The notes: generated from the letters alone by a model not told the origin. 64,000 nucleotides of DNA from Alicycliphilus denitrificans K601 (GCF_000204645.1 NC_015422.1:620001-684000), one strand, 5' to 3'; positions 36,109-45,127 are shown, counted from the stretch's first letter. Made by a program: numbers and translations.

Positions 36109-37905
36109 ATGCCTACCTACAACCCGCCGCTGCGCGACATGCAATTCGTACTGCATGAGGTCTTCCAGGTCAGCGACGAATTCAAGGCCATGCCCCGCCA
36201 TGCCGACGTGGATGCCGACACCATCAACGCGGTGCTGGAGGAGGCGGGCAAGTTTGCCGCCGAGGTCACTTTCCCGCTGAACGTCAGCGGCGATACCGAG
36301 GGCTGCACGCTCGACCAGCAGACCCACGAGGTCACCACGCCCAAGGGCTTCAAGGAGGCCTATGCGAAGTACGTGGAAGGCGGCTGGGCCGCGCTGTCGT
36401 GCGATCCCGAATATGGCGGCCAGGGCCTGCCGCACGTGGTCAACCAGTGCCTGTACGAAATGCTCAACAGCGCCAACCAGGCCTGGACCATGTACCCGGG
36501 CCTGTCGCACGGCGCCTACGAGGCGCTGCTGGCCCACGGCACCGACGCGCAGAAGAAGACCTACCTGCCCAAGCTGGTGAGCGGCGAGTGGACCGGCACC
36601 ATGTGCCTGACCGAGCCCCACTGCGGCACCGACCTGGGCCTGCTGCGCACCAAGGCCGAGCCCCAGGCAGACGGCACCTACAGGATCACCGGCAACAAGA
36701 TCTTCATTAGCGCGGGTGAGCACGACGTGGCTGCCAACATCGTCCACCTGGTGCTGGCCCGCCTGCCCGACGCGCCCAAGGGGAGCAAGGGCATCAGTCT
36801 GTTCGTCGTGCCCAAATTCCATGTGAACGCCGACGGTTCGCTGGGCGCGCGCAACCCCATCTACTGCACGGGCCTGGAGCACAAGATGGGCATTCACGGC
36901 AACGCCACGGCGCAGATCGCCATCGATGGCGCCGTGGGCACCATGGTGGGCGAGCCGAACAAGGGCCTGGCCGCCATGTTCGTCATGATGAACGCCGCGC
37001 GCCTGGGCGTGGGCAACCAGTCGCTGGGCCTGACCGAGGTGGCCTTCCAGAACGCGCTGGCCTATGCCAAGGACCGCCTGCAGATGCGCAGCCTCTCGGG
37101 CGTGAAGGCCAAGGACAAGGAGGCCGACCCCATCATCGTGCACCCCGACGTGCGCAAGATGCTGCTGACCGCCAAGGCCTACGCCGAAGGCGCGCGTGCG
37201 CTGCAGATCTACTGCACGCTGCTGCTGGACAAGGCGCACCACCATCCCGACGAGAAGGAGCGCAAGGGCTGCGACGAGCTCGTGGCGCTGCTCACTCCCA
37301 TCGTCAAGGCCTTCATCACCGACAACGGCCACATCGCGACCAACGCCTGCATGCAGGTCTTCGGCGGCCACGGCTTCATCAAGGAATGGGGCATGGAGCA
37401 GTTCGTGCGCGACAACCGCATCAACATGATCTACGAGGGCACGAACACCGTGCAGTCGCTCGACCTGCTGGGCCGCAAGGTGCTGGGCAACCAGGGCGCG
37501 ACGCTCAAGAAGCTGGGCAAGCTCATCGGCCAACTGGTGGCCGAGGAGGGTGTGAACGAGAAGATGGCCGAGTTCATCAACCCGATCGCCATCCTGGGCG
37601 AGCAGATGACGAAATTCACCACCGAGATCGGCTTCAAGGGCATGCAGAACCCCGACGAGGTGGGCGCCGCCGCCGTGGACTACTTGCGCGTGGCGGGTCA
37701 CCTGGTGTTCGGTTACCTGTTCGCCCGCATGGCCCAGGTGTCGCTGCGCGCCATCGCGGCGGGCAGCCAGGATCCGTTCTACGTGGCCAAGCTGCAGACG
37801 GCGCGCTTCTACTTCGCCAAGCTGTTCCCCGAGACGGTCACGCTGATGCGCACCGCCCGTGCCGGAGCCAAGGTGTTGATGGACACGGACGCGGCGCTGG
37901 CCTGA
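36109..37905 (+). CDS. Acyl-CoA dehydrogenase (FadE-like, with C-terminal extension)
   Basis: 598-residue FAD enzyme that introduces the 2,3-double bond in acyl-CoA. It is longer than the 380-residue classical family; an N-terminal extension and a C-terminal all-helical domain (about 470-598) mark the large bacterial subfamily. Core blocks are MCLTEPHCGTDLGL, TGNKIFISAGEHD, QVFGGHGFIKEWGMEQ and the catalytic Glu in MIYEGTNT (about E443). GCAGGAG precedes the ATG at 36109. First enzyme of the beta-oxidation set here. Confidence 0.93.
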   Translation: MPTYNPPLRDMQFVLHEVFQVSDEFKAMPRHADVDADTINAVLEEAGKFAAEVTFPLNVSGDTEGCTLDQQTHEVTTPKGFKEAYAKYVEGGWAALSCDPEYGGQGLPHVVNQCLYEMLNSANQAWTMYPGLSHGAYEALLAHGTDAQKKTYLPKLVSGEWTGTMCLTEPHCGTDLGLLRTKAEPQADGTYRITGNKIFISAGEHDVAANIVHLVLARLPDAPKGSKGISLFVVPKFHVNADGSLGARNPIYCTGLEHKMGIHGNATAQIAIDGAVGTMVGEPNKGLAAMFVMMNAARLGVGNQSLGLTEVAFQNALAYAKDRLQMRSLSGVKAKDKEADPIIVHPDVRKMLLTAKAYAEGARALQIYCTLLLDKAHHHPDEKERKGCDELVALLTPIVKAFITDNGHIATNACMQVFGGHGFIKEWGMEQFVRDNRINMIYEGTNTVQSLDLLGRKVLGNQGATLKKLGKLIGQLVAEEGVNEKMAEFINPIAILGEQMTKFTTEIGFKGMQNPDEVGAAAVDYLRVAGHLVFGYLFARMAQVSLRAIAAGSQDPFYVAKLQTARFYFAKLFPETVTLMRTARAGAKVLMDTDAALA

Positions 37906-37975
37906 GCCCCTCTTGCCCTTCCATCCCCCGGAGGGGGAGGGCGTGAAATTTCAGCCTTTTTGCCATGGAATCCTT

Positions 37976-38404
37976 ATGAGACAAGCGCTAACAGCTATCG
38001 TTTTGATGGCAATCACCGCTCCCGCCCTGGCCCAGATGAGCCCCCTGGGCCTGTGGCGCAGCGTGGACGACAAGACCGGCGAGCCCAAGGCCGAGATCCG
38101 CATCGTGGACAACGCGGGCGTCTTGAGCGGGCGCATCGAGAAAACGCTGCGCAAGGACGCCAAGCCCACCTGCACCGAATGCCAGGACGACCGCAAGGGC
38201 CAGCCCATCGTGGGCCTGGAGATCATCCGCGGCGGCAAGAAGGACGAGGGCAAGGATGTCTGGGCGGGCGGCAGGATCCTCGACCCCGAGAACGGTAAGG
38301 ACTACCGCGCCAGCCTCACGCCCGTCGATGGCGGCAAGAAGCTGGAGGTGCGCGGCTACCTCGGCCCTTTCTGGCGCACCCAGACCTGGCAGCGCCTGGA
38401 ATAA
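37976..38404 (+). CDS. DUF2147 family exported protein
   Basis: 142-residue protein with a signal peptide (MRQALTAIVLMAITAPALAQ, cleavage after about 20) and a DUF2147 domain. Typical segments are SPLGLWRSVDDKTGEPKAEI and CTECQDDRKGQPIVG, with GGRILDPENGKDYRASL near the end. Function of the family is not established; it is expected in the periplasm. The start at 37976 gives a proper signal peptide. The signal-peptide codons contain a copy of the dispersed repeat. The gene interrupts an otherwise cytoplasmic fatty-acid operon. Confidence 0.88.
   Translation: MRQALTAIVLMAITAPALAQMSPLGLWRSVDDKTGEPKAEIRIVDNAGVLSGRIEKTLRKDAKPTCTECQDDRKGQPIVGLEIIRGGKKDEGKDVWAGGRILDPENGKDYRASLTPVDGGKKLEVRGYLGPFWRTQTWQRLE
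37982..38006 (+). repeat. Dispersed repeat copy in the DUF2147 signal-peptide region
   Basis: CAAGCGCTAACAGCTATC followed by GTTTTGA, matching the AAGCGCT-n-CAGCTATC core. It is translated as part of the signal peptide (QALTAIVL). Confidence 0.65.
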
Positions 38405-38425
38405 CCCCCAAGATTTGAAGAAGCC

Positions 38426-40828
38426 ATGACCCGATTCAATGTGAAAAAAGTCGCCGTGCTCGGCGCGGGCGTGATGGGCGCGCAGATCGCGGCCCATCTC
38501 GTCAACGTGAAGGTGCCCGTGGTGCTTTTCGACCTTCCCGCGAAGGAGGGTTCCAAGAGCGCCATCGCCGAGAAGGCCATCGCCAACCTGAAGAAGCTCA
38601 AGCCTTCGCCGATCGGCGTGGCCGAGGATGCCGACCTGATCCAGCCGGCCAACTACGAAGAGCACATGGGGCTGCTCAAGGACTGCGACCTGGTGATCGA
38701 GGCGATTGCCGAGCGCATGGACTGGAAGCTGGACCTCTACACGAAGATCGCCCCCCACGTGGCCGCGCACGCGCTGCTGGCAAGCAACACCTCGGGCCTG
38801 TCGATCACGAAACTGTCCGAGGCGCTGCCCGAGGCCTTGCGCCACCGCTTCTGCGGCATCCATTTCTTCAACCCGCCGCGCTACATGCCGCTGGTGGAGC
38901 TGATCGCCACGCCCGCCACCGAGGCGCGCGTGATCGACCAGCTCGAAGCCTTCGTCACCAGCGGCCTGGGCAAGGGCGTGGTGCGCGCCAAGGACACGCC
39001 CAACTTCATCGCCAACCGCATCGGCATCGCCGGCATGCTGTCCACGATGAAGGAAGTGGAGAACTTCGGCCTGACCTACGACGTGGTCGATGACCTCACG
39101 GGCAAGAAGCTCGGGCGCGCGTCCTCGGGCACGTTCCGCACCGCCGACGTGGTGGGCCTGGACACCATGGCCCATGTCATCAAGACGCTGCAGGACAACC
39201 TGGGCCCGGAGACCGACCCCTTCTACGGCAGCTTCGGCACGCCGCCCGTGCTGGCAAAGCTGATAGCGCTGGGCAACCTGGGGCAGAAGACCAAGGCCGG
39301 CTTCTACAAGAAGGTGGGGCGCGACATCCTGCGCTTCGAACTGGAGAGCGAGGACTACGTGCCCGCAGGCCAGAAGGCCGACGACGTCTATGGCCGCATG
39401 CTCAAGAGGCCCGCGGCCGAGCGCCTCAAGCTGCTGCGCGCTGCCTCCGGCGCGCCGGGCCGCTTCCTGTGGGCCATTTTGCGCAACAGCTTCCACTACG
39501 CTGCCGTCCACCTGGAGACGATCGCCGAGTCGGCACGCGACGTGGACTTGTGCCTGCGCTGGGGCTTCGGCATGAAGCAGGGCCCCTTCGAGCTGTGGCA
39601 GGAGGCGGGCTGGCTCGAAGTGGCGAAGATGGTGCAGGAAGACATCGACGCCGGCAAGGCGCTGTGCAGCGCGCCGCTGCCCAAGTGGGTGTTCGAAGGC
39701 CCCGTGGCCGAGGCCGGCGGCGTGCATACGGCGGAAGGCTCCTGGAGCCCGGCGCTGAAGAAATTCGTAGCGCGCCGCGTACTGCCCGTCTACGAAAGGC
39801 AGCTTTTCCCTGAAAAACTGCTGGGCGAGGCCAGCCTGCCCGACTGGCAGACGGCCGGCACGACCCTGGCCGAATCGAAGGCGCTGCGCACCTGGACGCT
39901 GGACGGCAAGGTCCTGATCGCCAGCATTAAGAACAAGATGCACGCCATCAGCCCCGAAGTCATGGAGGGACTGATGGAGGCCGTGGAGCTGGCCGAGCAG
40001 GAATACCAGGCCATGGTGATCTGGTCGGGCGATGCGCCGTTTTCGGTGGGCGCGGACCTGGAGGCCACCATGCCCGCCTTCGTGGTCGGCGGCGCAGACG
40101 CCATCGACAGCATCGAGGCCGAGCTGCAGAACCTGATGCTGCGCATTCGCTACGCGCAGGTGCCGGTGGTCTCGGCCATCCACGGCATGGCGCTGGGCGG
40201 CGGCTGCGAGCTGGCCGTGTACTCCGCGCGCCGCGTGGCGCACATGGAGAGCTACATCGGCCTGGTCGAAGTGGGCGTGGGCCTGGTGCCCGGCGCGGGC
40301 GGGCTGACCTACATCGCGCGCCGCGCCGCCGAGAACGCCGCCAGGAGCACCGGCAAGGACCTGCTGCCCTTCCTGACCGAAGGCTTCACGGCCGCGGCCA
40401 TGGCCAAGGTGGGCACGAGCGCCATCGAGTCGCGCAAGCTCGGCTACCTGCTGGACAGCGACATCATCGTGCCGCACAAGGACGAGCTGCTCTTCGTCGC
40501 CATCAACGAGGCCCGAGCCATGGCCCAGGGCGGCTGGCGCGCGCCCTTGAAGCGCCTGTTCCCCGTGGTGGGCCGCAACGGCATCGCCACCATCAAGGCG
40601 CAGCTCGTGAACATGGAGGGCGGCGGCTTCATCAGCGCCTACGATTTCAAGGTCGCCAGCATGATCGCCGAGGTGGTCTGCGGCGGCGACGTGGACGCGG
40701 GCTCGCTGGTGAGCGAGGAATACCTGATGCAGCTCGAGCGCAAGGCGTTCTGCCACCTGATCGGGCAGCCCAAGACGCACGAGCGCATCCTGGGCATGTT
40801 GAATACGGGCAAGCCGGTGCGCAACTGA
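38426..40828 (+). CDS. 3-hydroxyacyl-CoA dehydrogenase / enoyl-CoA hydratase (FadN-type)
   Basis: 800-residue bifunctional beta-oxidation enzyme. The NAD-binding domain comes first (VAVLGAGVMGAQIAAHL, about 8-24) with the dehydrogenase motif HFFNPPRYMPLVE. The C-terminal dimerisation domain follows, and then a crotonase domain (about 490-690) with SGDAPFSVGADLEA and the oxyanion block IHGMALGGGCELAV. Dehydrogenase before hydratase is the FadN/FadJ-like order of this subfamily, opposite to E. coli FadB. It lies 21 bases after the DUF2147 gene and just before the thiolase. Confidence 0.93.
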   Translation: MTRFNVKKVAVLGAGVMGAQIAAHLVNVKVPVVLFDLPAKEGSKSAIAEKAIANLKKLKPSPIGVAEDADLIQPANYEEHMGLLKDCDLVIEAIAERMDWKLDLYTKIAPHVAAHALLASNTSGLSITKLSEALPEALRHRFCGIHFFNPPRYMPLVELIATPATEARVIDQLEAFVTSGLGKGVVRAKDTPNFIANRIGIAGMLSTMKEVENFGLTYDVVDDLTGKKLGRASSGTFRTADVVGLDTMAHVIKTLQDNLGPETDPFYGSFGTPPVLAKLIALGNLGQKTKAGFYKKVGRDILRFELESEDYVPAGQKADDVYGRMLKRPAAERLKLLRAASGAPGRFLWAILRNSFHYAAVHLETIAESARDVDLCLRWGFGMKQGPFELWQEAGWLEVAKMVQEDIDAGKALCSAPLPKWVFEGPVAEAGGVHTAEGSWSPALKKFVARRVLPVYERQLFPEKLLGEASLPDWQTAGTTLAESKALRTWTLDGKVLIASIKNKMHAISPEVMEGLMEAVELAEQEYQAMVIWSGDAPFSVGADLEATMPAFVVGGADAIDSIEAELQNLMLRIRYAQVPVVSAIHGMALGGGCELAVYSARRVAHMESYIGLVEVGVGLVPGAGGLTYIARRAAENAARSTGKDLLPFLTEGFTAAAMAKVGTSAIESRKLGYLLDSDIIVPHKDELLFVAINEARAMAQGGWRAPLKRLFPVVGRNGIATIKAQLVNMEGGGFISAYDFKVASMIAEVVCGGDVDAGSLVSEEYLMQLERKAFCHLIGQPKTHERILGMLNTGKPVRN

Positions 40829-40848
40829 ACGGCAAGGAGAACATCACC

Positions 40849-42042
40849 ATGAAACAAGTGCAGGACGCCTACATCGTTGCCGCCACGCGCACGCCCATCG
40901 GCCGCTCGGGCCGCGGCTACTTCAAGAACACGCGTCCCGACGACCTGCTGGTGGCCGCCATCCGCGGCGCCATGGCCCAGGTGCCCACGCTGGACCCCAA
41001 GGCCATCGAGGATTCCATCATCGGCTGTTCCTTCCCCGAGGGCGAGCAGGGCATGAACATGGCGCGCATCGCCATGGGCCTGGTCTTCGACCATCCCGTG
41101 GGCGGCGTGACGGTGAACCGCTTCTGCGCCTCGGGCGTCACGGCGATCCAGATGGCGGCAGACCGCATCCGCGTTGGCGAGGCCGACGTGCTGATCGCCG
41201 GCGGCGCCGAATCGATGAGCCTGGTGCCCATGGGCGGCAACAAGCCCTCGTTCAACCCCGAGGTCTTCGCGCGCGACGAGAATGTGGGCATCGCCTACGG
41301 CATGGGCCTGACGGCCGAGAAGGTGGCGCAGCAGTGGAAGGTTTCGCGCGAGGCGCAGGACGCATTCGCGCTGGAATCGCACCTGCGCGCCGTCAAGGCC
41401 CAGCAGGCGGGCGAGTTCACGGACGAGATCACGCCGTTCGAGATCGTCGAGCGCTCGCCCAACCTCGCCACCGGCGAGGTCGAGACCAGGAAGCGCACGG
41501 TGAGCCTCGACGAAGGCCCGCGCCCCGACACCACGCGCGAAGCGCTGGCGAAATTGAAGCCCGTGTTCGCCGCGCGCGGCAGCGTCACGGCGGGCAACAG
41601 CTCGCAGACCAGCGATGGCGCGGGCGCGCTGATCCTGGCCAGCGAGAAGGCCGTCAAGCAGTTCGGCCTCGTGCCGCTGGCGCGCTTCGTGAGCTACGCC
41701 GCGCGCGGCGTGCCGCCCGAGATCATGGGCATAGGCCCCATCGAGGCCATTCCCGCCGCGCTGCGCTATGCGGGCCTGCAGAGCCAGGACATCGGCTGGT
41801 ACGAGCTCAACGAGGCCTTCGCGGCCCAGTCGCTCGCGGTGATGAACACCCTGGGCCTGGACCCGGCCAAGGTCAACCCCATGGGCGGCGCCATCGCCCT
41901 GGGCCACCCGCTGGGCGCCACGGGGGCCATACGCGCCGCCACCGTGGTGCATGCGCTGCGCCGCCACAAGCTGAAGTACGGCATGGTGACCATGTGCGTG
42001 GGCACGGGCCAGGGCGCGGCCGGCATCTTCGAGCGCGTGTAG
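40849..42042 (+). CDS. fadA: Acetyl-CoA C-acyltransferase (thiolase)
   Basis: 397-residue thiolase that cleaves 3-ketoacyl-CoA in the last beta-oxidation step. The nucleophile C93 lies in NRFCASGVTAIQ. NEAFAAQS and GGAIALGHPLGATGA supply the active-site Asn/His, and the second cysteine lies in TMCVGTGQGA. Length is normal. It follows the multifunctional enzyme by 20 bases with AAGGAGA as ribosome binding site. FadA/FadI assignment follows from context. Confidence 0.95.
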   Translation: MKQVQDAYIVAATRTPIGRSGRGYFKNTRPDDLLVAAIRGAMAQVPTLDPKAIEDSIIGCSFPEGEQGMNMARIAMGLVFDHPVGGVTVNRFCASGVTAIQMAADRIRVGEADVLIAGGAESMSLVPMGGNKPSFNPEVFARDENVGIAYGMGLTAEKVAQQWKVSREAQDAFALESHLRAVKAQQAGEFTDEITPFEIVERSPNLATGEVETRKRTVSLDEGPRPDTTREALAKLKPVFAARGSVTAGNSSQTSDGAGALILASEKAVKQFGLVPLARFVSYAARGVPPEIMGIGPIEAIPAALRYAGLQSQDIGWYELNEAFAAQSLAVMNTLGLDPAKVNPMGGAIALGHPLGATGAIRAATVVHALRRHKLKYGMVTMCVGTGQGAAGIFERV

Positions 42043-42085
42043 GCCCCGCGGCACGGTCATCGCAAATTGGCGGCACACTCGGGCC

Positions 42086-42919
42086 ATGACTTCGCACCAC
42101 AGCATTCACCCCCTGGACGAGGCGCTGGCGCTCGCGTCCGAAACGACGGGCCAATACACCGGCCGCACCACGCCCGGCTACTGGAACATGGTGGGGCCGT
42201 TCGGCGGCATCACCGCCGCCACGCTGCTGCAGGCCGTGATGCAGCACCCCGCGCGCCTGGGCGAGCCGCTCTCGCTCACCGTGAACTACGCCGGCGCGCT
42301 GGGCGAGGGGCCTTTCACGCTGCAGGCCACGCCGGTGCGCACCAACCGCTCCACGCAGCATTGGACGCTGTCCATCCTGCAGGCCGGCGCCGATGGCGCG
42401 CCCGTGGTTACCACCACGGCCACCGTCGTCACGGCCGTGCGGCGCGAGACCTGGGGTGCGACCGACACGCCCATGCCCGCCGTGCCTGCGCCCGCGCAGT
42501 GCAAGCCGGTGCGGCTAGCCTTCCGCTCGGAATGGCTGCGCCGCTACGAGATGCGGCCCGTGACGGGCGAATTGCCCACGCAGTGGGACGACAGCGGCCA
42601 CACCAGCATGACCCAGCTGTGGATGCGCGACGCGCCCGCGCGGCCGCTGGACTTCTGCGCGCTGGCGGCCATGGCCGACATCTTCTTCCCGCGCGTGTGG
42701 CTGCGCCGCGCGCGCCAGGTGCCTGCGGGCACGGTGTCCATCACCGTGTACTTCCATGCGGGCGGCGACCTGCTGGCGCAGACCGGCACCGGCTACCTGC
42801 TGGGCCAGGCGCGTGCGCAGGAGTTCCGCAACGGCTTTTTCGACCAGACGGCGCTCCTGTGGAACGAGGCGGGCATCGTGCTGGCCACGAGCCACCAGAT
42901 CGTCTACTACAAAGAATGA
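42086..42919 (+). CDS. Acyl-CoA thioesterase family protein (double hotdog)
   Basis: 277-residue TesB-like protein with two hotdog halves: the N-terminal half has YWNMVGPFGGITAATLLQAV and the C-terminal half has LWMRDAPARPLDFCALAAMADIFFPR. It would hydrolyse acyl-CoA to free acid and CoA, releasing CoA or preventing acyl-CoA build-up. It lies between the thiolase and the enoyl-CoA hydratase genes in the same direction. Chain-length preference unknown. Confidence 0.82.
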   Translation: MTSHHSIHPLDEALALASETTGQYTGRTTPGYWNMVGPFGGITAATLLQAVMQHPARLGEPLSLTVNYAGALGEGPFTLQATPVRTNRSTQHWTLSILQAGADGAPVVTTTATVVTAVRRETWGATDTPMPAVPAPAQCKPVRLAFRSEWLRRYEMRPVTGELPTQWDDSGHTSMTQLWMRDAPARPLDFCALAAMADIFFPRVWLRRARQVPAGTVSITVYFHAGGDLLAQTGTGYLLGQARAQEFRNGFFDQTALLWNEAGIVLATSHQIVYYKE

Positions 42920-42926
42920 AGACACC

Positions 42927-43703
42927 ATGAGCAATACTTCCCAGGACATCCTGGTGCACGACGAGGGCGGCGTGCGCACCATCACCTTCAACCGCGTGGA
43001 GCGGAAGAACTCGATCACCACCGCCATGTACGCGCAACTGGCCGACGCCTTCGAGACCGCGGCGCAGGACGCGGCCGTGCGCGTGGTGGTGCTGCAGGGC
43101 GACGTGGCCGTCTTCAGCGCCGGCAACGACATCGGCGACTTCCTGCAGCAGCCGCCCAGTACGCAGGACGCGCCCGTGTTCCGCTTCCTGCGCGCCATCG
43201 CCACCTTCCCCAAGCCCGTGGTGGCGGCCGTGTGCGGCCCGGCCGTGGGCATCGGCACGACCATGCTGCTGCACTGCGACCTGGTCTACGCGGGCGACAA
43301 CGCGGCGTTCTCCATGCCCTTCGTGAACCTGGGCCTGTGCCCCGAGGCGGGGTCCAGCCTGCTCGTGCCGCAGATGCTGGGCTACCACCGCGCGGCCGAG
43401 GCGCTGCTCCTGGGCGAGCCCTTCATGGCCGAGGCGGCGCTGGAGGTGGGCCTGGTCAACCGTGTGGTGCCGCCCACCGAGTGCAACGCGATCGCCCAGG
43501 CCCAGGCGCGCAAGCTCGCGGCCAAGCCGCTGTCGGCGCTCATCGAGACCAAGCGCCTGCTCAAGAAGGGGCAGACCGCTGCCGTGCTCGAGCGCATGGC
43601 CGAGGAGGGGGCGAGCTTCGGCCGCATGCTGCGCGAACCGGCCGCCCGCGAGGCCTTCTCCGCCTTCATGGAAAAGCGCCACCCGGATTTCAGCAAGTGC
43701 TGA
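42927..43703 (+). CDS. Enoyl-CoA hydratase / isomerase family protein
   Basis: 258-residue crotonase. Conserved parts are the substrate loop GDVAVFSAGNDIGDF and the oxyanion hole CGPAVGIGTTMLLHCDLVY. Near the second catalytic position the acidic residue lies in LCPEAGSSLLVPQ. It starts seven bases after the thioesterase stop, so it is the last gene of the beta-oxidation cluster. The final codons (KRHPDFSKC) and stop are repeated twice more downstream in an 89-base tandem duplication, which leaves this coding sequence intact. Confidence 0.92.
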   Translation: MSNTSQDILVHDEGGVRTITFNRVERKNSITTAMYAQLADAFETAAQDAAVRVVVLQGDVAVFSAGNDIGDFLQQPPSTQDAPVFRFLRAIATFPKPVVAAVCGPAVGIGTTMLLHCDLVYAGDNAAFSMPFVNLGLCPEAGSSLLVPQMLGYHRAAEALLLGEPFMAEAALEVGLVNRVVPPTECNAIAQAQARKLAAKPLSALIETKRLLKKGQTAAVLERMAEEGASFGRMLREPAAREAFSAFMEKRHPDFSKC

Positions 43704-43881
43704 AATTCGGAGGACGCCGCAGGCGGCCGGACGGCGCGAGCAGTCGGGGGGGCTTTCGCCAAAAGCGCCACCCGGATTTCAGCAAGTGCTGAAATTCGGA
43801 GGACGCCGCAGGCGGCCGGACGGCGCGAGCAGTCGGGGGGGCTTTCGCCAAAAGCGCCACCCGGATTTCAGCAAGTGCTGA
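43672..43881 (+). repeat. 89-bp tandem duplication (2.4 copies) of a gene 3' end
   Basis: Copies begin at 43672, 43761 and 43850 with AAAAGCGCCACCCGGATTTC. The first two are full 89-base units and identical; the third stops after 32 bases. Each holds the end of the enoyl-CoA hydratase gene with its stop. In the first two copies ATTTCAGCA and TGCTGAAAT form a perfect stem with an AG loop. 89 is not a multiple of three, so the copies are in different frames. The complete identity suggests recent expansion. Confidence 0.95.
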
Positions 43882-44047
43882 GATCGTGAACACGCTTTGA
43901 AAGCAGGGCGCTTGCTGTGTGACGCTGCAAACCCTGCAAGTGCATGCAACGAACGAGTGGTTTGGTTACCGTTCTTGCGTAACGGGGACGGTTTTGCTGC
44001 GCTGCAACTTCTAGCATCGACGGATCTTTTCCAGGAGAACCGAACCG
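43704..44047. other. 344-bp gene-free region before the bactofilin gene
   Basis: It holds the tandem repeat up to 43881, then AGATCGTGAACACGCTTT (43881-43898), which matches 15 of 18 bases of the end of the palindromic element at 6621-6787. After this comes about 150 bases of leader. A small inverted repeat, CCGTT-CTTGCGT-AACGG, lies near 43970-43986. Ribosome binding site CCAGGAGAACC precedes the ATG. No convincing promoter pair or ORF was found. Confidence 0.7.
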
Positions 44048-44608
44048 ATGGCCGTGCAAAATCCCTTCTTTGGCAAACGTGAGACCGAATCGTTCCAGCC
44101 TCGCCAACCTTCGTCCTCCGTGCTTGGTGGCAGCGTGACCAGCACGGCCGGCGCCAGCAGCAATGCCGCCGCGGCCAAGCCTGCCGCCTCCAACACCACC
44201 GAGAGCGGCGGCAGCAAGCTCACCGTGGGGCCCAACATCAAGCTCAAGGGCGTCGAGATCACCGACTGCGATACCCTCGTCGTCGAAGGCACGGTGGAGG
44301 CCACCATGGATTCGCGCGTGATCCAGATCGCCGAGCAGGGCGCGTTCCACGGCACCGCCGAGATCGACATCGCCGAGATTCACGGCGAGTTCGACGGCAC
44401 GCTCACCGTGCGCGAGAAGTTGGTGATCTTCAGCACCGGCAAGGTCAGCGGCAAGATCCGCTACGGCAAGGTGGTGATCGAGGAGGGCGGCCAGCTCTCG
44501 GGCGAGATTTCGGTCGGGGTGGGCAGCGTGCGCACGCAGGCTGCGCCGTCCTCGTCCGCATCCCCGGCAGCATCGCCGTCGCCGTCGCCTGCGCTCGCAG
44601 CCGCCTGA
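44048..44608 (+). CDS. Bactofilin
   Basis: 186-residue cytoskeletal protein. A low-complexity Ser/Ala N-terminus (about 1-50) and an Ala/Ser/Pro tail (about 160-186) flank a central beta-helix built from short repeats (VGPNIKLKGVEITDC, VVEGTVEATMDSRVIQI, GEFDGTLTVREKLVIF, GKVSGKIRYGKVVIEEG). Bactofilins self-assemble into filaments at the inner membrane and help place cell-wall or polar machinery. It stands alone with its own terminator. Partner unknown. Confidence 0.92.
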   Translation: MAVQNPFFGKRETESFQPRQPSSSVLGGSVTSTAGASSNAAAAKPAASNTTESGGSKLTVGPNIKLKGVEITDCDTLVVEGTVEATMDSRVIQIAEQGAFHGTAEIDIAEIHGEFDGTLTVREKLVIFSTGKVSGKIRYGKVVIEEGGQLSGEISVGVGSVRTQAAPSSSASPAASPSPSPALAAA

Positions 44609-44629
44609 CGGACCGCCCCGCCGCTGCAA

Positions 44630-44661
44630 CCGGGAGGCCGCAAGGCGCTCCCGGTTTTTTT
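44630..44661. terminator. Strong intrinsic terminator, bactofilin / yciA
   Basis: CCGGGAG and CTCCCGG form a 7-base GC stem around GCCGCAAGGCG (which can pair further), directly followed by seven T (44655-44661). The minus-strand yciA stop codon lies at its end, so the site may serve both convergent genes. Confidence 0.85.
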
Positions 44662-45085
44662 ATGGCGCGTCGCCGGGCAGCTTCGGTATGGGGCGCGGGC
44701 GGCCGTTCTCGTCGATGGCCACGTAGGTCAGGGACGCCTCGGTCACCTTCAGGTAGCGGCCCTGCGTGCGGATGTGCTCGGCATAGACCTCGACCTGCAC
44801 GGTGATGGAGGTGTTGCCCACGCGCTTGACCTCGGCGAAGAACGACAGCAGGTCGCCCACGCGCACGGGCTGCTTGAAGACGAATTCGTTGACCGCTACC
44901 GTGGCCATGCGCCCCTGGATGCGCCGCGCGGGCAGCACGGAGCCGGCCAGGTCCACCTGCGCCATGACCCAGCCGCCGAAGATGTCGCCGTTGTTGTTGG
45001 TGTCGGCGGGCATGGGCATCACCTTGAGCACCAGTTCCTTGTCGGCGGGCAGTTGGGTGTGGGTGCAGGTGCGATCCTGGGACAT
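44660..45085 (-). CDS. yciA: Acyl-CoA thioesterase YciA
   Basis: 141-residue single hotdog thioesterase. KVMPMPADTNNNGDIFGGWVM contains the catalytic Asn/Asp region of the YciA subgroup (NxNGDIFGGW). AVNEFVFKQPVRVGDLLSF follows. It hydrolyses a broad range of acyl-CoAs in the cytoplasm. The start at 45085 gives the normal MSQDRTCTHTQLPADKELVL-like beginning, read in two parts. It is divergent from the ABC exporter gene, with 42 bases between start codons. Confidence 0.92.
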   Translation of the reverse strand: MSQDRTCTHTQLPADKELVLKVMPMPADTNNNGDIFGGWVMAQVDLAGSVLPARRIQGRMATVAVNEFVFKQPVRVGDLLSFFAEVKRVGNTSITVQVEVYAEHIRTQGRYLKVTEASLTYVAIDENGRPRPIPKLPGDAP

Positions 45086-45127
45086 GGGCACAATCTCTGG
45101 TTTTGCTGACTCCACGGATTGTCCATC

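Noticed and set aside
37988..40780. A 930-residue minus-strand ORF opposite the DUF2147 and FadN-type genes
   Set aside because: Antisense shadow with repetitive Gly/His/Ala/Val composition and no ribosome binding site or domain.
43672..43881. CRISPR-like direct repeats
   Set aside because: The units are contiguous without spacers, and each is a copy of the preceding gene's end; no cas genes are near.
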